From Candidatus Nitrosopumilus sp. (GTDB taxonomy: Archaea; Thermoproteota; Nitrososphaeria; Nitrososphaerales; Nitrosopumilaceae), in contig JAILWG010000007.1 of assembly GCA_025699075.1 (NCBI GenBank), forward strand, positions 1 to 64,000: a DNA stretch of 64,000 nt. The letters are read 5' to 3'. Position numbers and translations under genes: made by a program. Of this stretch, positions 42,695 to 51,161 are shown piece after piece. Position 1 is the stretch's first letter. The number at the start of each line of letters is the position of its first letter. The notes under the pieces were generated by a model, which saw only the letters and a list, made by a program, of their open reading frames with translations, was not told the origin of the DNA and did no database searches.

Positions 42695-43541
42695 GGACTT
42701 CTGCCTTTTTGTTGTTGATTTTTGAAACAATAACGTGTCCTTCTAATGTGGAAAATACTTTCTTTATGGCGGCTTCATTTTCTTTCTTGGTGATTGCAGC
42801 TATTGATGGTCCATTCCCTGAAACTGATGCACCTAACGCTCCTTTCTCAATTAATTCTGTGATTATTTTTGGTTCTGAATTTAAAATTGATGCTGTTGCT
42901 AATCCATTTATTATCATTGCATCCCAATAATTTGCTTTTCTAGCTAGCTCCCATGCGTTCTCAAATATTGATGAAAGCATTTTTAGTTTTTTTAGATTGC
43001 CTCTTTTTCTATTTTTTGGAATAAAAATTACTGCGATAAGATTTGAAGGTCCCTTCTCAAAATGAATTCTTTTTTTCTTTGCATTATCTGTGACGTTAAA
43101 TCCTCCGTAATAGCAAGAACAAGCATCATCATATGCTCCGGTAATACTTACTTTGGATTCAATCGATGCATCAACTCCCGCAAGTAAAATTTGTTGATCA
43201 GTAAGTTTTGGTTTGAAAATTTTGGCACATGCCATGGCAATTGCAGATGATATTGCACTAGAACTTTTTAATCCATACCCTGTTGGTATTTCTGAATCAA
43301 GTGTAACTGATATCTTGTTTTGTTCTAAATCTTTTTTTGAAACTATTTTTTCAATTGTTTTGTTGATTAGTCTAGAACTAAGACTCTGGTTTTCTGATTG
43401 AATTGAAATTCCTTTGCCTGGACTTGTCTCGACTGTTGCTTCTACCTTCAATTCTATTCCTATTGTGGCTCCTTTTTGGTTTGCAATTGCATTCACTAGT
43501 GAGACTGCTCCATGAACGGTAGCCTTTGCTTTTGCCATCAA
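42684..43541 (-). CDS. aroK: Archaeal GHMP-type shikimate kinase
   Basis: The 285-residue protein is a GHMP kinase rather than bacterial AroK: IPTGYGLKSSSAISSAIAMA is the ATP-binding motif 2, and GALGASVSGNGPSIAAIT resembles motif 3. The archaeal shikimate kinase family fits this pattern and the position between aroE and aroA. Its start overlaps the aroE stop by four bases. Confidence 0.92.
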   Translation of the reverse strand: MMAKAKATVHGAVSLVNAIANQKGATIGIELKVEATVETSPGKGISIQSENQSLSSRLINKTIEKIVSKKDLEQNKISVTLDSEIPTGYGLKSSSAISSAIAMACAKIFKPKLTDQQILLAGVDASIESKVSITGAYDDACSCYYGGFNVTDNAKKKRIHFEKGPSNLIAVIFIPKNRKRGNLKKLKMLSSIFENAWELARKANYWDAMIINGLATASILNSEPKIITELIEKGALGASVSGNGPSIAAITKKENEAAIKKVFSTLEGHVIVSKINNKKAEVHEV

Positions 43542-44359
43542 AATCCTCCTAACAGTGCTTTTTTCATGGCATTATAAGGTGCTTCTATGCCGTGCCAAAT
43601 CTCAAAAGCCCTTACTGCTTGACCTAAAAGCATTTCATATCCGTAAATTATGATTGCTTTTTTTTCTTTTGCTTTTTTAATAAAATCCGTGTTCATTGGC
43701 ATATACACAATATCATAAACAATTGTTTTTTCATTAATTCCTTCTAAAGAGATCACACTTGGTTCGTTTCTAAGGCCAACTGATGTGGCATTTACTATGA
43801 TGTCATAATTTTTTGCTGTATCTTTTACGTCTTCTATTTTCATTGCTGTTGCATCAAGCCCTATACTTTTTGCAAATTCTGAAAGATTGGTTGCTTTTTC
43901 CAATGTTCTGTTTGCAATGGTTATGCTTTTTGCTTTCTCTTTTGCAAATCCTGCAACTATTGCCCTTGCAGCTCCCCCTGCACCTATGAGCAGAACATTG
44001 GTGTCTGCAATTTTCAATTCTTTTTTCTTAAATGGTTCTAAGAATCCATCCATGTCTGTATTGTAGCCTTTTAGCACTCCGTCTTTGTTTGAAACAGTAT
44101 TCACTGCTCCAATCAAACTACACGATTCATCTATTTTGTCCAAATACTTCATCATCTCTATTTTGTGCGGAATGGTGATGTTGAATCCGTCAATTTTGAT
44201 TTTTTTTAATCCTTCAATTCCTTCTTTTAATTCTCCTTTTGGAATTCTATATGCTATGTATGACGAATCTAAATTTAATTCTCTAAATGCTGCACTGTGA
44301 ATATTTGGAGATAATGAATGATCAATAGGATCTCCGATTACTGCAAATGATTTACCCAT
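43538..44359 (-). CDS. aroE: Shikimate dehydrogenase
   Basis: The 273-residue protein has FAVIGDPIDHSLSPNIHSAA at the N-terminus, the catalytic lysine region IDGFNITIPHKIEMMKYLD and the NADP motif VLLIGAGGAARAIVAGFAKE. It reduces 3-dehydroshikimate to shikimate. It lies between aroD and aroK. Confidence 0.95.
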   Translation of the reverse strand: MGKSFAVIGDPIDHSLSPNIHSAAFRELNLDSSYIAYRIPKGELKEGIEGLKKIKIDGFNITIPHKIEMMKYLDKIDESCSLIGAVNTVSNKDGVLKGYNTDMDGFLEPFKKKELKIADTNVLLIGAGGAARAIVAGFAKEKAKSITIANRTLEKATNLSEFAKSIGLDATAMKIEDVKDTAKNYDIIVNATSVGLRNEPSVISLEGINEKTIVYDIVYMPMNTDFIKKAKEKKAIIIYGYEMLLGQAVRAFEIWHGIEAPYNAMKKALLGGF

Positions 44360-44409
44360 CTTATTTTTCTGAGTAATATGATTGATTTAAACTCTCAACT
44401 ACAATCCGA

Positions 44410-45081
44410 TTATTTTTTTAAATTTATGATTTTTTTCACTTCGTCAACACTGAACTGGCCTGGCGCAATTGCCTTTCCTAATGATACGTATGTGTATGGG
44501 CTTCCTAAATACAGGCACAAAATTCTTGAAATCCTTCCATAATCTCCCATGGCAAATGAAATCAGGTTGTTTTTTCCTTTCTTGCTATACAGTTCTAGCA
44601 TTCTAGTAGAGTCATTTGTTGATTTTGCAGTGCTGACTATTTTTACATTGGATGAGAATTTACTCATTTCCTTTATTTTCTTGTTTAATTGAACAGAATT
44701 TGGTGTTTTTTTAAAATCATGCCATGAAACAAGTAATTTTGTTTTTGTTGATTTCAAGTATTTTGACAAATCTGAATCCTTCTTCAATGTGTTAAATTCT
44801 ACATCTAATAGAAACGGATTATATTCTGCAATTAATTTGAGGATTGCCTTTCGCTCTTTTTCATTTCCGGAGAATTTTCCCCCCTCTGTCTTTGGTCTTA
44901 ATGTACAAACTACTCTGTTAAGATCTTTCTTTATGATTTCTAATGTTTGTGGTATTTGCTCTATTTTTAAAAAATCAAATCTTACTTCAACAAAATCTGA
45001 TTTGGAGAGTGCAATTTTTAATACTTTTTTAGTTTTCTCAGGAGTCGTTTCTGCAATTGATACACATGTTTTGTATTTCAT
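44410..45081 (-). CDS. aroD: 3-dehydroquinate dehydratase, type I
   Basis: The 223-residue type I enzyme shows EVRFDFLKIEQIPQTLEIIK, VVCTLRPKTEGGKFSGNE, LLVSWHDFKKTPNSVQLNKK (catalytic His region) and the Schiff-base lysine in VKIVSTAKSTNDST. It dehydrates 3-dehydroquinate to 3-dehydroshikimate. Start overlaps the AroB' stop by four bases. Confidence 0.94.
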   Translation of the reverse strand: MKYKTCVSIAETTPEKTKKVLKIALSKSDFVEVRFDFLKIEQIPQTLEIIKKDLNRVVCTLRPKTEGGKFSGNEKERKAILKLIAEYNPFLLDVEFNTLKKDSDLSKYLKSTKTKLLVSWHDFKKTPNSVQLNKKIKEMSKFSSNVKIVSTAKSTNDSTRMLELYSKKGKNNLISFAMGDYGRISRILCLYLGSPYTYVSLGKAIAPGQFSVDEVKKIINLKK

Positions 45082-46136
45082 TTTTCTAAAATATATTCAT
45101 CTGAAACTTCCATTCCGAAATGTCTGCCTGTTGCAGGTTTTGAATGAACCATTACTGTGTCTCCTTTTTTGAGATGTGTAACTGAAACTAGCTGTCCATT
45201 GGATTTTACAAAACGAATTGTTTCTGCATCTTGTGCAATTATTCCTCCAGTCTCTCCGCCTACTGTGGCTTTAATCATCAACATTGGTCTTCTCTCGATC
45301 TTTGATCTGCCGACAGTTGCTCTCCTTGCTTTACCTTTTGAATTAAGAATCAATACTTCTGAACCTGTCTCTACTTCTGAAAGATAGTTTGTTGTTCCGT
45401 CTGGAGATAATGTGTAACAATGAACTGCACCTGCATTAACTCTAAATGGCCTTGGTGATGTAAATGATGAACCAACTGATTCATTATGAACTAGAAATAG
45501 AAAGTTGGATCTGCTTCCGATTAGCATTCCTTCTCCCTTGTGAAGCATAGATGCTGTATCTACACAAACTCGTTCTCCATCCCCAACTTCTTTTATTTCT
45601 ATGATCTTTGCAGGTTTCATCTCAAAACTCTTTGTACCCAAGTAAATCATGACTTCTCTTACTTCGTTTATTGAAGATGTACTGAAGATTACTCCGTCTA
45701 CTCCCACTTCTAAAATTGAAAACATTTTTCTGACTTCTTCTGGAGTCTTTGCAATTGCAAAAATTTTGGTATGGATCTTGTGCAGTTTGGCAATGATGTT
45801 TTCTAATGGAATGATTTTCCAATCTTTTACTTCGACTATAACAAAATCCAGCCCTTTTTTGGCAATGTTGAGCACATTATCGATATCTGTGTTTGATAAT
45901 ATCTGAAATTTTCTACCTATTTTTTTGCCCTTTGGTTTTACTCCTTCTTTATCTATTACTACATAATTTGCAGCACTTGAGGGAAACACTGTTTGAAGTT
46001 TGGTTTTCGTCTTACCTATTTTTTTTGGGTCTAGATACACCATCTTGATTCCCTCTTCTTCTAACTGAGGCAAAAATTTAGCCAATTGTGTCTGTGACAC
46101 TTTGGGTGAAATTATTAATTCTCTTGTCTTACTCAA
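45078..46136 (-). CDS. aroB': 3-dehydroquinate synthase II (AroB')
   Basis: The 352-residue protein matches archaeal DHQ synthase II (MJ1249 type), not bacterial AroB: VEVKDWKIIPLENIIAKLHK, GVDGVIFSTSSINEVREVMI, ASMLHKGEGMLIGSRSNFLF, HCYTLSPDGTTNYLSEVETG. It makes 3-dehydroquinate from the AroA' product by oxidative deamination and cyclisation with NAD. It overlaps AroA' by eight bases. Confidence 0.94.
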   Translation of the reverse strand: MSKTRELIISPKVSQTQLAKFLPQLEEEGIKMVYLDPKKIGKTKTKLQTVFPSSAANYVVIDKEGVKPKGKKIGRKFQILSNTDIDNVLNIAKKGLDFVIVEVKDWKIIPLENIIAKLHKIHTKIFAIAKTPEEVRKMFSILEVGVDGVIFSTSSINEVREVMIYLGTKSFEMKPAKIIEIKEVGDGERVCVDTASMLHKGEGMLIGSRSNFLFLVHNESVGSSFTSPRPFRVNAGAVHCYTLSPDGTTNYLSEVETGSEVLILNSKGKARRATVGRSKIERRPMLMIKATVGGETGGIIAQDAETIRFVKSNGQLVSVTHLKKGDTVMVHSKPATGRHFGMEVSDEYILEK

Positions 46137-46911
46137 TTTTTTTCATTGCTTCCTTTGCGGTTCCTTTTCTGAAAATTATTTCAGCTAATGCTTCTACCAT
46201 TTTTTCAGGTGCCTTGTGTGCAAAGATGTTTCTACCATATGTGACTCCTTTAGCTCCTGCAGTCATGGCATCTTCAGTCATTTGAAGAATATCTAAATCT
46301 GTTTTTGCTTTAGGTCCTCCTGCAATTACAATTGGCACTGGTGTAGTCTTTACAATTTTTGAAAATGAATCTATATCTCCTGTATACAATGTTTTAACAA
46401 TATCTGCTCCACACTCTGCTCCGATTCTTGCAACATGTGCTACAATTTCTGGATCGTGTGGATTTTTGATATTTTCTCCCCTTGGATACATCATTGCTAA
46501 AAGTGGCATTCCCCATCTGTGACATTGATCTGCAGTCATTCCGAGTTGTTCAAGCATTTCAGGTTCTTCTTTTCCTCCAATATTGATGTGTAACGAAACA
46601 CCGTCTGCCCCCAATGCAACTGCTTCTTTTACAGTTCCGGTAAGCATCTTGCGGTTAGGTGATAATGATAATGATGTGCTGCTTGAAAAATGAACTAAAA
46701 TTCCTACTCTGATTGGTTTTGGTAGTGATTTGATAATTCCTTTATTGATAATTACGCTGGTGAGGCCGTGACCTTCACATTTGTAAATTGTGTTTGCTGG
46801 ATTTTCAAGGCCTTCGATTGGTCCGTTTGAAATACCATGATCCATTGGAATGCATAACATTCTTCCTTTTCTGAGAATTCGATTAAGTCTAATTTGATTT
46901 CCTGATACCAT
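46129..46911 (-). CDS. aroA': 2-amino-3,7-dideoxy-D-threo-hept-6-ulosonate synthase (AroA')
   Basis: The 260-residue aldolase-type protein has [36 protein letters not shown]-type sequence, and the Schiff-base lysine region [15 protein letters not shown], followed by [18 protein letters not shown]. It starts the archaeal DHQ pathway from aspartate semialdehyde and an aldol partner. I set the start at ATG 46911 because a TATA-like tttttaag lies about 27-33 nt upstream; the longer track ORF to 46986 adds an unlikely N-terminus. Confidence 0.93.
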   Translation of the reverse strand: MVSGNQIRLNRILRKGRMLCIPMDHGISNGPIEGLENPANTIYKCEGHGLTSVIINKGIIKSLPKPIRVGILVHFSSSTSLSLSPNRKMLTGTVKEAVALGADGVSLHINIGGKEEPEMLEQLGMTADQCHRWGMPLLAMMYPRGENIKNPHDPEIVAHVARIGAECGADIVKTLYTGDIDSFSKIVKTTPVPIVIAGGPKAKTDLDILQMTEDAMTAGAKGVTYGRNIFAHKAPEKMVEALAEIIFRKGTAKEAMKKIE

Positions 46912-47068
46912 GATTTGATCTGATTTTTGTGCCCTACTTAAAAATAACGTGAATCTTTCAACTTGTCTTTCACAAAAATTGCGCACAAATCACTCTTTTT
47001 GTTTAATTCTTTTTTTACTCATTATTTCTACCAAGGATTAAATAGAAATTCTAAAGGATGAAGATCAC

Positions 47069-48187
47069 TTGAGTCAGACTACTGAACAGATAGAGAAAAG
47101 TGATGTTAAAGATATTCTAGAAAATTCCCTTAATGGAAAAAGACCTGGCCCTGAAGATATTTTGAGGTTATTAGAGTCTGATGATGTTCATTTAATGGGC
47201 CTTGTATCTGGACATTTGACAAGAAAACAATTTGGGAAAAAAGCTTCTTTTGTAAATAATATTATTTTGAATTATACCAATGTCTGCATCACTGATTGTA
47301 AATTCTGTGCATTTTATCGTTCTCCTGGGGCTGAAGATTCTTACACATTAACTCTTGATCAAATTGAATCCAGAGTAAAAGCTGCATATGACATGTTTAA
47401 GATTCGCCAAGTTTTGATTCAAGGTGGACATAATCCGAACTTAAAGATTGAATATTATGAAGATGCATTTAGAATGATTCGAGAAAAATTCCCATCTGTT
47501 GGTGTTCATGGGTTGTCTACATCTGAAATTGATATGATTGCAAGAGTTGAAAAGTCATCCACAAAAGAAATTTTGTCTCGATTAAAAGATGCAGGTTTGC
47601 AATCAATGCCTGGAGCAGGCGCTGAAATTCTAACTGATTCAGTAAAAGACATTATCAGTCCAAAGAAAATTTCAAGTGATGCTTGGATTAGAATTATGGA
47701 TGAAGCACATTCTCTTGGAATTCCATCTTCTGCAACAATGATGTATGGTCATGTAGAAAATAATGATGATATCGTTCAACACTTTTCCAAACTTGTAAAA
47801 TTACAAGAAAAGACTAAAGGCTTTATGGCATTTATCCCGTGGAATTTTGAACCAAACAATACTTTGATGCATGAGGAAGGAATTGTTGAATATGGAACCG
47901 GTGGAATTCAATTGTTGAAAATGATTGCAATATCTAGACTTGTCTTTGATGGATTAATCCCTCACATACAATCCTCTTGGTTAACAAATGGAATAGGAAT
48001 GGCTCAACTAGCATTGCAATATGGGGCTGATGATTTTGGCGGTACTCTGATTGGAGAAGAAGTCGTTTCTTGTACTGGTGCCCGTTCTACTGAACTCACT
48101 GATAAAATAATCATAGATGCGATTCATCAGATTGGATATCAGGTAGAAGAGCGTGATAATTTTTACAACCCTATTTCTGTATCATAA
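47069..48187 (+). CDS. mqnC: Cyclic dehypoxanthinyl futalosine synthase-like radical SAM enzyme
   Basis: The 372-residue protein begins at a TTG. It has the radical SAM cluster CITDCKFCAFYRSPGAEDSY, then VLIQGGHNPNLKIEYYED, MPGAGAEILTDSVKDIISPK and HVENNDDIVQHFSKLVKLQE. This matches MqnC of the futalosine menaquinone pathway more than CofH/CofG. It ends 6 bp into the end of the convergent UbiD-like gene, another candidate menaquinone gene. Confidence 0.88.
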   Translation: MSQTTEQIEKSDVKDILENSLNGKRPGPEDILRLLESDDVHLMGLVSGHLTRKQFGKKASFVNNIILNYTNVCITDCKFCAFYRSPGAEDSYTLTLDQIESRVKAAYDMFKIRQVLIQGGHNPNLKIEYYEDAFRMIREKFPSVGVHGLSTSEIDMIARVEKSSTKEILSRLKDAGLQSMPGAGAEILTDSVKDIISPKKISSDAWIRIMDEAHSLGIPSSATMMYGHVENNDDIVQHFSKLVKLQEKTKGFMAFIPWNFEPNNTLMHEEGIVEYGTGGIQLLKMIAISRLVFDGLIPHIQSSWLTNGIGMAQLALQYGADDFGGTLIGEEVVSCTGARSTELTDKIIIDAIHQIGYQVEERDNFYNPISVS

Positions 48188-49624
48188 ACCGTAACTAGCC
48201 CATTTTGAATCAACTAGATTCTTTGTCTTTTCATCAACTTTGACCTGCTGTTGGATTTCTCTTTGGTATCCTTCTTCCTTTGTTTTTTGTGTTGCATCAA
48301 TTCCCATTTTAGAACCTAGATTCACAAGTGGTGATGCTGGATCTAAAGTATCTGTTGGTGTATTGTTGATGATTACTGTATCTCTTGCAGCATCTGCTCT
48401 TGTAGTAATTGCCCATATCACATCATTGATGTCATGAACATTGATGTCTTCATCTACTACGACAAACATTTTGGTCAGAGACAACTGTCCCATCCCCCAT
48501 AATCCCATCATGACTTTTTTTGCTTGGCCTGGATATCTTTTTTTAATTGATATTATTGCAAACCCTTGGAACCATCCTGCTGCTGGCATACTAAAGTCCA
48601 CTACCTCTGGATGGAACATTTGAATTAATGGTAAAAATGAACGCTCAATTACTTTTCCAATAAATGCATCCTCGAGAATTGGTTTTCCTACAACTGTTGT
48701 GACATAAATTGGATCCTTTCTTCTCATAATTCCTGTTAGCGTAAATGTTGGATATGGTTCCACTGGTGTGTAGTATCCTGTATGATCTCCGAATGGCCCT
48801 TCATCTCTAATATCTGAAGGATCCACATATCCTTCTAAAACAATTTCTGCATTTGCTGGAACATCAAGATCAATTGTTTTACATTTTACAGTCTTGATTC
48901 CTTCCTTTCTTGTAATTCCTGCAAACAAGTATTTGTCTAGCCCTTCAGGAACTGGTGCGATTGATGAAAATATTGTTGCAGGTTCTCCTCCTATGATTAT
49001 TGCAGTTGGAATTTTCTCCCCCATGTCTTTTGAAATGTCACTGTGATGTGCACCTCTCTTGTGTTTTTGCCAGTGCATTAATGCATGAGTCTTGTCTACT
49101 ATTTGCATTCTGTAAACTCCTAGATTTCTGACTCCTGTTTCAGGATGTTTTGTTGCAACCAACCCTAAAGTGATGAATCGCCCTGCATCATCAGGCCATG
49201 ATTTTAGAATTGGTATGTCATCAAATGATGCATCAGTTGATGTGATCTCTGTTACCGGTCCACTTGTTTCTGCTTTTGGAAATGAAGCAGTCATCTTTGT
49301 TAATTCTGGAAGTTTTTTAATTTTGTTTAGTAATCCTGATGGTACATCCATCTTTGTCATATCTGCAATACGTCTTCCAATTTCTGTAAAGTCTGTCATT
49401 TCTAATCCTATCTCCAATCTTTTCATAGAACCAAATGCATTTCCTAAAACTGGCATGTCGTAACCTTTCACATTTTCAAAAAGTATTGCTGGGCCATCAG
49501 AATACATCTCACGCCTCATGATTTCTGCAATTTCTAAATCTGAATCAACTTCAGTCTTGACTCTTTTTAATTCTCCATGCTTTTCTAATTCTGCAATAAA
49601 GTCTCTGATGTCTTCTATTCCCAC
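48182..49624 (-). CDS. UbiD-family decarboxylase
   Basis: The 480-residue protein starts at GTG and matches the UbiD family: GVYRMQIVDKTHALMHWQKH KRGAHHSDI, then EIVLEGYVDPSDIRDEGPFG DHTGYYTPVEPYPTF (the active-site E-D-D/R region). UbiD enzymes use prenylated FMN to decarboxylate aromatic acids. The convergent mqnC neighbour suggests a naphthoate decarboxylation in menaquinone synthesis; that link is inference. Confidence 0.9.
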   Translation of the reverse strand: MGIEDIRDFIAELEKHGELKRVKTEVDSDLEIAEIMRREMYSDGPAILFENVKGYDMPVLGNAFGSMKRLEIGLEMTDFTEIGRRIADMTKMDVPSGLLNKIKKLPELTKMTASFPKAETSGPVTEITSTDASFDDIPILKSWPDDAGRFITLGLVATKHPETGVRNLGVYRMQIVDKTHALMHWQKHKRGAHHSDISKDMGEKIPTAIIIGGEPATIFSSIAPVPEGLDKYLFAGITRKEGIKTVKCKTIDLDVPANAEIVLEGYVDPSDIRDEGPFGDHTGYYTPVEPYPTFTLTGIMRRKDPIYVTTVVGKPILEDAFIGKVIERSFLPLIQMFHPEVVDFSMPAAGWFQGFAIISIKKRYPGQAKKVMMGLWGMGQLSLTKMFVVVDEDINVHDINDVIWAITTRADAARDTVIINNTPTDTLDPASPLVNLGSKMGIDATQKTKEEGYQREIQQQVKVDEKTKNLVDSKWASYGL

Positions 49625-49665
49625 ATTGGTTCTCTAGTCAGATCAAGTATAAGCTTAACTCGATT

Positions 49666-50040
49666 TTACATCGGTGGAAGTTCAGTTTTTCTGTCGTGTC
49701 CTCCGGAACCGAATTTGCAGTAAAAACACAATTCTGATTCCATGTATTTTAGCTGCTCAACTTGAATTGCCCCAAGCTTCAATGCGATTTTTGTAAGGAT
49801 TTTGTATTTTAGTGGCATTGCAGGAATAACTTCCTCCATGTATACTCTGTAATGATCGGGGCAGAATTTTAGAGTGACTTTGGATGGTTCCTTGCCTTTT
49901 TCATTTACTTGTTTTGTAAAATTGATCTGTTCTCGTATGTATTCATGCTTTGGACATGGACAATCCTTGCCTCCCGGATGCTTGTATGCTGGAGTATTTT
50001 TCCAATCAAACTCGGGATATTCTTTTTCAAAGTCATCCAT
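49666..50040 (-). CDS. Hypothetical Cys/His-rich protein
   Basis: The 124-residue protein has DCPCPKHEYIREQ near the N-terminus, LKFCPDHYRVYMEEVIPAMP in the middle and ESELCFYCKFGSGGHDRKTE at the end, so four or five cysteines and two histidines could bind a metal. I moved the start from 50079 to ATG 50040 because ttttatatgc lies about 26 nt before it. Function unknown. Confidence 0.65.
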   Translation of the reverse strand: MDDFEKEYPEFDWKNTPAYKHPGGKDCPCPKHEYIREQINFTKQVNEKGKEPSKVTLKFCPDHYRVYMEEVIPAMPLKYKILTKIALKLGAIQVEQLKYMESELCFYCKFGSGGHDRKTELPPM

Positions 50041-50060
50041 GCCCTCAATACTATAATTTA

Positions 50061-50070
50061 GCATATAAAA
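50061..50070 (-). promoter_or_regulatory. TATA-like box for the Cys/His-rich gene
   Basis: ttttatatgc on the minus strand is centred about 26 nt before the ATG at 50040, typical archaeal spacing for a leaderless gene. Confidence 0.5.
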
Positions 50071-50136
50071 CTTGATCAAAATTAGTTGGCGTAATCAACC
50101 CAAATGTACATAAACCCCGGAATGTTCATCAAAAAT

Positions 50137-50790
50137 ATGGCAGCTGCTAAAAAGCAAACAAAAGCAGATCTTGAATCCAAGATTGCCGAATTAGAAGCAA
50201 AGCTAAACCAACTTTCTACTCAGCTAGAATCAAAACCAGCTGAAGTAAAACCAGCAGAAACAAAACCTGCTGAGGTTAAACCAGCTGAAACAAAACCAGC
50301 TCCAGCAAAACCTGCTGAGAGACCTGCAGCAACTACAAAACCAAAAGGTGTACTACCTAAAGGATTTGAAGAAAAATCTGCAGAGGTACCAAAACCAGCT
50401 GAGACTACATCACAACCTCCAGCAACTGTACAAGCAGCATTAGAGAATGCATACATGACTGCTCCAATGACATCATTCCATGATTACAGAGCCAAAGTCA
50501 CAGGTTATTCTCCAGCTCCTAACAGATACTTTGTTAGACGAACTGCTCCTGTAGGAAAAGTTCCAACCAAAAATTGGAATGATCAAAAAGCAACAGTAAC
50601 TGGTTACACAGCATGTTCAAACCAATACTATGCAACAAGAGCAAGAATCGCATATCATCCTGCTGATAAAACATTTGGAAGTTTTAGTGGAATTCCTTTG
50701 TCAGTTGAAGGTGTTGCAGCACAAGCACAACAAACTCCAACTCCAGAACCACCAAAGCCTAAAAGAGGCACACTACCAAAAGGTTTCTAA
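50137..50790 (+). CDS. VTGY-repeat/LPKGF protein, paralogue 1
   Basis: The 217-residue protein has a coiled-coil N-terminus (ADLESKIAELEAKLNQLSTQ), a Pro/Ala/Glu/Lys linker (KPAEVKPAETKPAPAKPAER), an LPKGF motif (GVLPKGFEEK), a two-copy repeat DYRAKVTGYSPAPNRYFVRR / DQKATVTGYTACSNQYYATR and a final GTLPKGF. The start at 50137 aligns exactly with the start of paralogue 2 (offset 1025 bp); the track start at 50104 adds MYINPGMFIKN. No known family; a scaffold or nucleic-acid-associated role is a guess. Confidence 0.8.
   Translation: MAAAKKQTKADLESKIAELEAKLNQLSTQLESKPAEVKPAETKPAEVKPAETKPAPAKPAERPAATTKPKGVLPKGFEEKSAEVPKPAETTSQPPATVQAALENAYMTAPMTSFHDYRAKVTGYSPAPNRYFVRRTAPVGKVPTKNWNDQKATVTGYTACSNQYYATRARIAYHPADKTFGSFSGIPLSVEGVAAQAQQTPTPEPPKPKRGTLPKGF
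50247..50760. repeat. 514-bp duplicated segment, copy 1
   Basis: Compared base by base with 51272-51785 at a constant offset of 1025, the two copies are the same length with a single difference that I found (a50703 versus c51728), which is synonymous (serine). Confidence 0.9.
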
Positions 50791-50858
50791 TTCAAAAACA
50801 TCTTTTATTTTCTATTTTTAATAGTAATATTCTTCTTTGATCATACTCTACATAATAC

Positions 50859-51050
50859 ATGGTTCCAAAAATCAAATGTCCTAACTGTCAGCAAAATGAA
50901 TGGCTTGAAAATAACGAGATAAGCTATCTTCCAACAGTTGTGAAGATGGATGATGGAACTTATGTTGCAGATACTGAAAATGGAATTCATGTAAGACTGT
51001 GGCGATGCAACAATTGCATGTATGTAATGCAATTTTGGGAACCTGATTAA
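50859..51050 (+). CDS. Small zinc-ribbon protein
   Basis: The 63-residue protein has CPNCQQNEWLENNEISYLPT at the N-terminus and WRCNNCMYVMQFWEP at the C-terminus, a four-cysteine zinc ribbon with a beta-rich middle. It is inserted between the two near-identical paralogues but is not itself duplicated. Confidence 0.75.
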   Translation: MVPKIKCPNCQQNEWLENNEISYLPTVVKMDDGTYVADTENGIHVRLWRCNNCMYVMQFWEPD

Positions 51051-51161
51051 TTCAAAACTAGTGAAATTTTTACAAAATATTCTTTATTTTTACTAATTAA
51101 TTTGAACAAAGTCTTTAGATGATCAAAATGTAAATAAACAATGCGGTATTAACTGTAAAGA

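Noticed and set aside
50630-50821. Plus-strand ORFs rich in Gln/His/Leu at 50630 and 51655
   Set aside because: They are shifted frames of the duplicated gene and occur identically in both copies because the DNA is identical.
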